DNA of 5,008 nt from Alphaproteobacteria bacterium (lineage in GTDB: Bacteria; Pseudomonadota; Alphaproteobacteria; Micropepsales; Micropepsaceae), in assembly GCA_947373775.1 (NCBI GenBank), contig CANBZE010000181.1:1-5008 (forward strand), in the 5' to 3' direction. Both the position numbers and the translations under genes were made by a program. Positions 1-5,008 of the stretch are shown in pieces. Under the pieces are notes generated by a model. It had not been told where the DNA came from. It was given only the letters and a program-made list of their open reading frames with translations, and searched no databases. Position 1 is the first letter of the stretch. Each line of letters starts with the position of its first letter.

Positions 1-2
1 AA

Positions 3-758
3 TTCGTGCTGCCGCCCTTCCTGACATTCGCCCATCGGCTCCACGGCAACTTCCTGATGAGCCGCGACACCGGCCGCCCCATTGTCGGCTGGCTGGGCGT
101 GGTCATGTGCATCCTGGGCCTGACCGGCCTGGTGTTGTGGTGGCCCAGGCGCGGGCAATGGAAATATGCCTTCAAGGTGCGCGCCACCGCTAGGGGCCTG
201 CGCTTCCACCGCGAGCTGCATGGCGCCACCGGCATCTGGATCTTTTTCGTCTTCATGGCGGTCAGCTTCTCGGGCGTGGTGATTGCCTGGCCCCAGACGA
301 CGGGCATGAATCCGCCGGGCTCCAATCCGCGCCAGATGTCCATGGTCGAGGTGCAGGACACCAAGCGGCTGGGCGCCACCGAGGCGGTGATCGCCGCCCA
401 GAGCGCCGTCCACGATCTGGTGCCGCGTACCATCACCATTCCGGCGCGGCCCAACCAGCCCATCACCGTCGGCTATCTCAGCAACGGCGCGGTCAATGCC
501 AGCGTGCTGGTTGATCCTTACACCGGCAAGGTGTTGGCGGTGCGCGACGGCTCAGAACGCTTCCAGACCTGGATGCGCCCGGTGCACCAGGGCAGCCTGA
601 ACGGGGTGTGGCGCTTGCTGGTATTCCTGTCGGGCCTGGTGCCGCTGCTGTTCGTCGTCACCGGCATCACCATGTGGGTCAAGAAGCGCAAGCGCCGCAT
701 CCCCATGACCACCATGACCGACGAGGTGGCGTTGACGGACGACGAGGAAGAGGCATGA
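3..758 (+). CDS. PepSY-associated transmembrane (PepSY_TM) protein, 5'-truncated
   Basis: Inner-membrane protein of the PepSY-TM family, whose members often accompany TonB-dependent receptors; some, such as FoxB of Pseudomonas, act as haem-containing reductases of imported ferric siderophores. The frame is open to the left edge, so the N-terminus, probably with the first membrane helix, is missing; the GTG at 6 is unlikely to be the real start. Numbering from that GTG, helices lie at about 26-47 (ending LVLWWPRR), 74-95 (ending SGVVIAWPQ) and 201-225 (followed by the basic stop-transfer KKRKRR). The loop at about 120-190 resembles a PepSY domain and contains VDPYTGKVLAV. Histidines next to membrane segments (H10, H13, H68, H72, H194) are candidate haem ligands by family analogy only. 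The C-terminus is acidic (TDDEEEA). The stop overlaps the next start codon (ATGA), so this gene and the TonB gene are probably co-translated. Family assignment is firm; a reductase role is inference. Confidence 0.88.
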   Translation, partial: FVLPPFLTFAHRLHGNFLMSRDTGRPIVGWLGVVMCILGLTGLVLWWPRRGQWKYAFKVRATARGLRFHRELHGATGIWIFFVFMAVSFSGVVIAWPQTTGMNPPGSNPRQMSMVEVQDTKRLGATEAVIAAQSAVHDLVPRTITIPARPNQPITVGYLSNGAVNASVLVDPYTGKVLAVRDGSERFQTWMRPVHQGSLNGVWRLLVFLSGLVPLLFVVTGITMWVKKRKRRIPMTTMTDEVALTDDEEEA

Positions 759-1429
759 CGGTTCTCTTTCGCCCCGACGCGTTCGACCATGCCCATTTGG
801 TGCGCCCCAGGCCCGGCTTGGGCCTGGGGCGCACCAGGTTGGTCAGCATCGGCATCACCATCGCCATCCATGCCCTGATCCTGGCGGGGGCGCTGACGGT
901 GGTGCAGGTCTCCCATACCAGGGTGATGCAGGAATTGTCGGTGCATATCGCGCCCCAGAAGACCCTCGCCGCCAAGGAAATCGCCGCGCCGCCGCCCAAG
1001 CTGATCCAGCCCAGCGTCATGACCGCGCCGCTGCCCGAAGTGACGGTTCGCACGGTGACGCCGCCCATCACGGCGCAGCAATCGGTGGCGCCGGACGCGC
1101 CCACGCCGCCCGCCGCCGCGCCGAACGGCTCGGGGGAGGGACGCGACAGTTTCCTGGGCCGGCTTCTGGCCCAGCTCAACCGCTTCAAGCAGTATCCGCG
1201 CACCGCGCGCCAGGCCCATATTGAGGGCGTGGTGATGCTGCACTTCGTGATGGACGCGCAGGGCAAGGTGATCAGCTATGAGATTGCCAAGAGCAGCGGC
1301 CGTCCCGTTCTGGATGCCGAGGGGCTGGCTTTGATCCAGCGGGCCCAGCCCTTGCCGGCGCTGCCGGCAGATTTCCCCACCCATACCCTGGACGCGATTG
1401 TTCCGATCGAGTTCTCGCTAAATCACTGA
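755..1429 (+). CDS. TonB-family energy transducer
   Basis: Periplasm-spanning protein of 224 residues that would couple the proton motive force, via ExbB/ExbD, to TonB-dependent outer-membrane receptors. The start is the ATG at 755 inside the ATGA overlap with the PepSY gene, with the purine-rich GAGGAAGAGG just upstream; in-frame starts further upstream would lie deep inside the previous gene. Residues 1-28 form a basic cytoplasmic tail and about 29-52 a single membrane anchor. H39 in the anchor (TIAIHALIL) sits like the functionally essential His20 of E. coli TonB (SVCIHGAVV). Residues about 65-130 are a Pro/Ala-rich periplasmic spacer (AAPPPKL, PTPPAAAP). Residues about 135-224 match the TonB C-terminal domain, with the hallmark YPRTARQAHIEGVVMLHF and the closing IVPIEFSL. 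ExbB/ExbD are not in the window. The codons for residues 15-28 coincide with a perfect inverted repeat, listed separately. The gene may be a paralogue dedicated to one receptor, so no symbol is given. Confidence 0.92.
   Translation: MTVLFRPDAFDHAHLVRPRPGLGLGRTRLVSIGITIAIHALILAGALTVVQVSHTRVMQELSVHIAPQKTLAAKEIAAPPPKLIQPSVMTAPLPEVTVRTVTPPITAQQSVAPDAPTPPAAAPNGSGEGRDSFLGRLLAQLNRFKQYPRTARQAHIEGVVMLHFVMDAQGKVISYEIAKSSGRPVLDAEGLALIQRAQPLPALPADFPTHTLDAIVPIEFSLNH
798..836 (+). repeat. Perfect 17-bp inverted repeat (hairpin) inside the TonB gene start
   Basis: The left arm TGGTGCGCCCCAGGCCC (798-814) is exactly complementary to GGGCCTGGGGCGCACCA (820-836), with loop GGCTT at 815-819. The structure starts 43 bases after the tonB-like ATG and encodes about residues 15-28 of the cytoplasmic tail, before the membrane anchor. 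In RNA it would be a very stable GC-rich stem-loop. No T-run follows, so it does not look like an intrinsic terminator. Slowing of ribosomes before the signal anchor, an mRNA stability element, or a relic of palindromic template switching are all possible; its function is unknown. Confidence 0.85.
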
Positions 1430-1432
1430 ATT

Positions 1433-1543
1433 CCGGGCCGCCCGATTGTGCGGCCAACCGCCTCATCCGGGCCGGTTTTCGCAGCCTGGCGCCCCGCTTG
1501 GCCGGGCCGGAATCTGTGCTAGCCTCCCGGCCGTCCGGGCCGG
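1433..1543. repeat. Four spaced CCGGGCCGG-like words in the intergenic gap
   Basis: The word CCGGGCCGG occurs exactly at 1467-1475, 1502-1510 and 1535-1543, and as CCGGGCCGC at 1433-1441. Start-to-start spacings are 34, 35 and 33 bases, a little over three helical turns. The sequences between the words are not conserved, so this is a spaced short motif and not a tandem repeat of long units. The third and fourth words flank the candidate -10 element. They might be regulator binding sites, but the region is very GC-rich and chance is a real alternative. Nothing else in the 153-bp gap looks coding. Confidence 0.4.
1498..1525 (+). promoter_or_regulatory. Candidate extended -10 promoter for the ridA-like/PLP/amidohydrolase operon
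   Basis: TTGGCC at 1498-1503 could serve as a -35 element. TAGCCT at 1520-1525, preceded by TGC (an extended -10 TGn), could be the -10, with a 16-base spacer. Transcription would begin near 1532, giving a leader of about 50 bases before the ATG at 1583. An inverted repeat GGCCGGG (1500-1506) / CCCGGCC (1526-1532) brackets the -10 region and could be an operator. Match to consensus is only partial, and high GC weakens the call. Confidence 0.35.
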
Positions 1544-1582
1544 AAAACACCGACGGGCGCACCGATTTTTGGGGAGTTCTTC

Positions 1583-2059
1583 ATGGAAAATAAGTCACGA
1601 CGCGGCCTGTTGACCAAGGGCGCTGTCGCCGCCGCTGCTGCCACGGCGCTGGCCGTCACCGGCGCCGACGCCAAGGCGAAAAAGCCCGCCAAGCTGGTGA
1701 AGCGCTCGCCCTATCCGCCGCGCGATCCTTCGGCCGGCAAGCCGATGTTCAGCCGCGGTGTCGCTTATGGCAACATGCTGTTCATCTCAGGCATCGGCTA
1801 CCACAAGGAAGGCGACATCGCGGTCCACACGCGTGGCGTGCTGGATGAAATGTCCCAGGCCCTGAAAGATGCCGGCTCCTCGCTGCAGCAGTGCCTGAAG
1901 GTCACGGTCCTTTTGGCCGACCTCAAGGATTATGCCGCCATGAACGAGGTCTATAAGAGCTACGACTGGGGTGACGTGCCGCCGGTGCGCACCACCACCT
2001 CCGTGGCCGGCGTGCCCGGCAATTCGCTCGTCGAAATCGACGTCATCGCCTACATCTAG
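1583..2059 (+). CDS. RidA/YjgF/YER057c/UK114-family protein with Tat-type signal peptide
   Basis: Probable enamine/imine deaminase of 158 residues. RidA proteins hydrolyse reactive intermediates such as 2-aminoacrylate, released by PLP enzymes, to keto acids and ammonium. The start ATG has GGGGAG at 1571-1576, six bases upstream. Residues 1-30 look like a twin-arginine signal: SRRGLLTKG at 5-13, an Ala-rich core, and a likely cleavage after ADA (30/31). The RidA fold follows, with NMLFISGIG near 70 and VPPVRTTTSV near 134. R136 and E151 are 15 residues apart, exactly as the substrate-binding R105 and E120 of E. coli RidA, so the active site looks intact; the position of E. coli C107 is Thr here. 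A mature RidA domain is about 125 residues, so the extra length is the signal plus a short linker. It is first in a three-gene operon, 25 bp before a PLP enzyme that could produce its substrate. Family is firm; export and substrate are inferred. Confidence 0.9.
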   Translation: MENKSRRGLLTKGAVAAAAATALAVTGADAKAKKPAKLVKRSPYPPRDPSAGKPMFSRGVAYGNMLFISGIGYHKEGDIAVHTRGVLDEMSQALKDAGSSLQQCLKVTVLLADLKDYAAMNEVYKSYDWGDVPPVRTTTSVAGVPGNSLVEIDVIAYI

Positions 2060-2084
2060 GCGCACATACCATAAGGGGTTGAAT

Positions 2085-3668
2085 ATGGGTTTGTTCGGCA
2101 AGTGGTCGCGTCGCGACCTTCTGAAGAGTTCGGGTGCGGTGGCGGGTGTCGCCGCGGTACCGGTCGCAGCCATGGCGGCGGCGCCGGCAAAGGACATGGT
2201 CGTCCATACCGGTACGGTCGAGAAGAACCTCTTCACCGAGATCGGGGTACGGCCGATCCTGAACGCGCGGGGCACCTACACCATCATCAGCGGCTCGCGC
2301 TCGCTGCCCCAGGTTAAGCAGGCCATGTTCGAGGCCTCGCATTACTACGTCCAGATGGACGAGATGATGGAAGGCGTGGGTAAGGAACTGGCCCGATTGA
2401 ACGGCTGCGAATCCGCTATGGCCACCAATGGCTGCGAGTCGGCCATCGTGCTGGCCACCATCGCCTGCGTCGCCGGGTCCAACATCGAGAAGTGCCAGGC
2501 CCTGCCGTACATCAAAGCCAAGGACCAGGTGATCATCCCCAAGCATTCGCGCAACCCCTATGACGTGGGCGTGCGCGTGGTGGGCGCCGAACTGGTGGAA
2601 GTCGAAACCCCGGACGAGATGCGCGCCAAGATTTCCAGCCGCACCGCCATGATCTACATCATGTCCGATCCGAGCGAGGCCAAGAGCGCCCTGCCGATCC
2701 AGACCGTCATCAACATCGCCAACGAAAAGAAAATCCCGGTGTTTGTGGATGCGGCGGCCGAAGAGCCGATGAGCCCCAATGTCTACATGAAGATGGGTGC
2801 CAGCTTTGTCGGCTATTCGGGTGGCAAGTGTCTGCGTGCGCCGCAGTCGTCCGGCATGCTGCTGGGCAAGGCGGACCTGATCAAGGCGGCCTGGTTCCAG
2901 GCTTCGCCGCACCACAATTATGCCCGCGCCCTGAAGTGCTCCAAGGAAGAGACCATGGGCCTCTTGGCGGCGGTGCGCCAATGGTACAAGCGCGATCATG
3001 ACGGCGAGCAGCGCATGTGGCGCAGCTGGATGAGCCATGTCGAGACGCGGCTGAAGCCGATCAAGGGGCTGAAATTCACCTATCAGGAGCCGGAAGGCCT
3101 GTCGAACCGTGCCACGCGATTGCGCATCGACTGGGAAGCCACCGAAGTCGGCATCACCGGCAATGAGCTGGAAAAGCGCCTGAATGACGGTTCGCCCCGC
3201 ATCATGACCGAGCCCAGCACCGGCCACCGGCCCGACATGATGGCCAGCCACATTACCCTGATGCCCTACATGATGAACGCCGGTGACGAAAAGGTGCTGG
3301 CGGACGCGCTGTTCAAGATCTTCAGCAATCCGGGCCATTATGAAAATCCGCCGGCGCCGACGGGCGCGCTGGCGTCGGTGGGCGGCACCTGGGCGGTCAC
3401 CATCCAGTACACCTGTGGCATGGGCGAGCAGCATTTCACCCTCAAGCAGGACGGCAACACCCTGACCGGCGATCACAAGGGCGAAATCTACAACGCCACC
3501 CTGAAGGGCTCCGTCCATGGCGACCAGGTCAAGCTGCAAAGCGCCATGCCGGTGGGCGGCAACGCCATTCGCTGGACCTTTGAAGGGTCGGTGCGCGGCA
3601 GCTCCATGTCGGGCACCGCGAACATGGGCGAATACGGCCCGGCCACCTTTACGGCGGTACGTGCATAA
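2085..3668 (+). CDS. Tat-exported SelA/DgaE-like PLP-dependent enzyme with C-terminal beta-rich domain
   Basis: Fold-type I PLP enzyme of 527 residues, related to SelA (selenocysteine synthase) and to ammonia-lyases such as DgaE, not a real SelA. The ATG at 2085 is chosen because AAGGGG (2073-2078) lies six bases upstream and a canonical Tat motif SRRDLLK follows at 8-14, with a hydrophobic Ala/Val stretch and likely cleavage near AMA/AAA (31-33). Starts further upstream would overlap the ridA-like gene. The catalytic core is about 45-425. It shows NARGTYTIISGSRSLP, the cofactor phosphate region around 106-120, IIPKHSRN with K153/H154, VFVDAAAEE with D222 as the likely PLP-nitrogen partner, and YSGGKCLRAPQSSG with K248 as the likely Schiff-base lysine. 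Residues about 434-527 form an extra domain (GGTWAVTIQY, LKQDGNTLTGDHKG, SMSGTANMGEYGPATFTA) that looks like a repeated-strand beta barrel. The reaction is probably beta-elimination or deamination of an amino-acid-like substrate; the substrate is unknown. Confidence 0.87.
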   Translation: MGLFGKWSRRDLLKSSGAVAGVAAVPVAAMAAAPAKDMVVHTGTVEKNLFTEIGVRPILNARGTYTIISGSRSLPQVKQAMFEASHYYVQMDEMMEGVGKELARLNGCESAMATNGCESAIVLATIACVAGSNIEKCQALPYIKAKDQVIIPKHSRNPYDVGVRVVGAELVEVETPDEMRAKISSRTAMIYIMSDPSEAKSALPIQTVINIANEKKIPVFVDAAAEEPMSPNVYMKMGASFVGYSGGKCLRAPQSSGMLLGKADLIKAAWFQASPHHNYARALKCSKEETMGLLAAVRQWYKRDHDGEQRMWRSWMSHVETRLKPIKGLKFTYQEPEGLSNRATRLRIDWEATEVGITGNELEKRLNDGSPRIMTEPSTGHRPDMMASHITLMPYMMNAGDEKVLADALFKIFSNPGHYENPPAPTGALASVGGTWAVTIQYTCGMGEQHFTLKQDGNTLTGDHKGEIYNATLKGSVHGDQVKLQSAMPVGGNAIRWTFEGSVRGSSMSGTANMGEYGPATFTAVRA

Positions 3669-3688
3669 CAAGAAGAAGGGTGTGGGGA

Positions 3689-5008
3689 ATGAAAAAGCTG
3701 ATGGCCTGCAGCGCGCTGGCGCTGCTGACGATGGCGGGCGCCAATGCCCAACCACCGCTCCCGGCCTATGACCTGCTGTTGCGCGGCGGGCATGTGCTCG
3801 ATGCGAAAAACCATATCGACGCGGTGCTGGACGTCGCCATCAAGGACGGCAAGATTGCCAAGGTGGCGGCGGGTCTGAAACCCGCCGACGCCATCAAGAC
3901 GATCGATGTGCGTGGTCTTTACGTCACGCCGGGCCTGATCGACCTGCACACCCACAATTATGTCGGCACGGCTGAGAAGAATTCCTATGCCGGCGACCTC
4001 AGCGTGCAGCCGGACGGCTTCACCTTCCGCAGCGGCGTCACCACCGTGGTGGATGCCGGCTGCTCGGGCTGGCGCAGTTTCGAGGATTTCAAGGACAAGA
4101 TCGTCGATCGCGCCAAGACGCGCATCCTGGTGATGCTGAATATCGTGGGCAAGGGCATGCGGTCCGGCAATATCCAGCAGGATTTGTCCGACATGGACGG
4201 CGAAGAGACCGCCAAGATGGCGCTTCGCTATCCGGGCCTGATCATCGGCATCAAGACGGCGCATTTCAATGGCCCCGAATGGAAGCCGGTGGAGCAGGCG
4301 GTGATCGCCGGCACCAAGGCCAACATCCCGGTAATGGTGGATTTCGGCGCGGACCGTCCCACCCGCCCGCTTTATGATCTTCTGACCCAGAAACTGCGGC
4401 CCGGCGACATCTATACCCACATGTATTCGGGCCTGCGCCATGAACAGGACCCCGTCACCAAGGGCCCGCAAAAGGGCATGATCGAAGGCCGGGCGCGTGG
4501 CATCTATTTCGACGCCGGTACCGGCGGCGGCAGTTTCAAATGGTCGCTGGCCGTGCCCTTCATTCAGCAAGGCTTCAAGCCGGATTCGCTGTCCACCGAC
4601 CTGCATGTCGACAGCATGAACAGCGCGACCAAGGATTTGCTGAACGTCGCCAGCAAGTTCATGGCGATGGGGCTTTCGCTGTCCGAAGTCGTGGCCGAAA
4701 TGACCGCGCACCCGGCACATGAAATCCGCCGCGACGACCTGGGCAACCTGTCGGCCGGCGCGGTGGCTGACGTCGCTGTGCTGCGCCTGGAAAAGGGCAA
4801 GTTTGGTTTCACCGACATGGTCAACACAAGGCTGGACGGCAACCAGAAGCTGGTGGACGAGATGACCATCAAGGACGGCAAGATCGTCTATGACCTGAAC
4901 GGGTTGGAGGCGCTGGCCTGGGATGCGCCGCAAGGCGATGCGCATCTGGATTCGCGCTGGACCGCGTTTGCGCGGCCCACGCCCCGTCCGACCGACGGCG
5001 CCACGCTC
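3689..5008 (+). CDS. Sec-exported amidohydrolase/deacetylase-family metallohydrolase (COG3964-like), 3'-truncated
   Basis: Amidohydrolase-superfamily enzyme, open through 440 codons to the right edge with no stop; the family core looks essentially complete. The ATG at 3689 lies 20 bp after the PLP gene, with GAAGGG upstream. Residues 1-21 are a Sec signal (MKKLMACSALALL, cleavage after ANA before QPP). The N-terminal beta segment holds LLLRGGHVLDAKN; VTPGLIDLHTH supplies metal ligands H87 and H89; IIGIKTAHF supplies K189, the likely carboxylated bridging lysine; DIYTHMYSG supplies H244; LSTDLH supplies the catalytic D304. The strand where relatives I recall carry VMVHIG reads VMVDFG here (D218). 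The end reads GAVADVAVLRLEKG, typical of the family's C-terminal beta segment. Such proteins are often mislabelled dihydroorotase or D-aminoacylase; Atu3266, a characterised COG3964 member, hydrolyses acetyl-(R)-mandelate. Here it probably removes an acyl or ester group in the periplasm, upstream of the PLP/RidA steps. The exact substrate is unknown. Confidence 0.88.
   Translation, partial: MKKLMACSALALLTMAGANAQPPLPAYDLLLRGGHVLDAKNHIDAVLDVAIKDGKIAKVAAGLKPADAIKTIDVRGLYVTPGLIDLHTHNYVGTAEKNSYAGDLSVQPDGFTFRSGVTTVVDAGCSGWRSFEDFKDKIVDRAKTRILVMLNIVGKGMRSGNIQQDLSDMDGEETAKMALRYPGLIIGIKTAHFNGPEWKPVEQAVIAGTKANIPVMVDFGADRPTRPLYDLLTQKLRPGDIYTHMYSGLRHEQDPVTKGPQKGMIEGRARGIYFDAGTGGGSFKWSLAVPFIQQGFKPDSLSTDLHVDSMNSATKDLLNVASKFMAMGLSLSEVVAEMTAHPAHEIRRDDLGNLSAGAVADVAVLRLEKGKFGFTDMVNTRLDGNQKLVDEMTIKDGKIVYDLNGLEALAWDAPQGDAHLDSRWTAFARPTPRPTDGATL

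Noticed and set aside
608..754. Upstream extension of the TonB reading frame
   Set aside because: It lies inside the PepSY-TM gene, and the ATG at 755 has the typical ATGA coupling arrangement and a purine-rich ribosome-binding stretch.
518..1384. Minus-strand open frames opposite pepSY/tonB (288 and 195 codons)
   Set aside because: Both are antisense to genes with clear family hallmarks, with no credible domain of their own.
1436..1455. GGCCGC/GCGGCC stem just after the tonB stop as an intrinsic terminator
   Set aside because: The stem is only 6 bp with an 8-base loop and is followed by AACCGCCTC with no T-run, so termination there is not supported.
1272..1562. Minus-strand 96-codon frame spanning the intergenic gap
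   Set aside because: It is Arg/Pro/Gly-rich, overlaps the tonB 3' end, resembles no known family and has no convincing ribosome-binding site.
1971..2084. Upstream extension of the PLP-enzyme reading frame
   Set aside because: It overlaps the end of the ridA-like gene, gives a low-complexity Pro/Ser/Thr peptide and would bury the Tat signal that begins properly at the ATG at 2085.
2043..3755. Long minus-strand open frame (570 codons) opposite the PLP enzyme
   Set aside because: It is antisense to a gene with clear motifs, its translation is rich in His, Arg, Gly and Ala with no recognisable domain, and such shadow frames are common in GC-rich codon-biased DNA.
3488..4945. Minus-strand open frame (485 codons) opposite the amidohydrolase
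   Set aside because: It covers the strongly supported amidohydrolase in reverse and has low-complexity H/R/G/A composition without family motifs.
1..5008. CRISPR array, tRNA, rRNA, insertion sequence or phage signature
   Set aside because: No regularly spaced long repeats, tRNA-like cloverleaf, transposase motifs or terminal inverted repeats were seen in the window.

Overview
The window is GC-rich, densely coded bacterial DNA with every supported gene on the + strand. The GC-rich codon usage, a TonB/PepSY pair typical of iron or nutrient uptake loci, and twin-arginine signals on small metabolic enzymes fit a Gram-negative bacterium, probably an alphaproteobacterium. The taxon is inferred from style and was not tested.

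Positions 1-1429 hold an envelope energy/uptake pair. The first gene, cut by the left edge, encodes a PepSY-associated transmembrane protein. Its stop codon overlaps the start codon of a TonB-family energy transducer (ATGA at 755-758), so the two are probably translationally coupled. They are likely the tail of an operon whose TonB-dependent receptor, if present, lies to the left. The start of the tonB-like gene contains a perfect 17-bp inverted repeat with a 5-base loop.

Positions 1430-1582 are a 153-bp non-coding gap. It carries four roughly 34-bp-spaced copies of a CCGGGCCGG-like word and a plausible extended -10 promoter.

Positions 1583-5008 hold a tight three-gene operon with gaps of 25 and 20 bp. 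The order is a RidA/YjgF-family deaminase with a Tat-like signal, a SelA/DgaE-like PLP enzyme with a clear Tat signal and an extra C-terminal beta-rich domain, and a Sec-exported amidohydrolase/deacetylase-family metalloenzyme cut by the right edge. All three look exported, although RidA and SelA-like enzymes are normally cytoplasmic. The inferred picture is a periplasmic catabolic module. The amidohydrolase would unmask an acylated or ester substrate, the PLP enzyme would eliminate ammonia or another group to give an enamine/imine, and the RidA protein would hydrolyse that intermediate to a keto acid plus ammonium. The neighbouring TonB system could energise uptake of the substrate across the outer membrane. 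The substrate cannot be read from the sequence.
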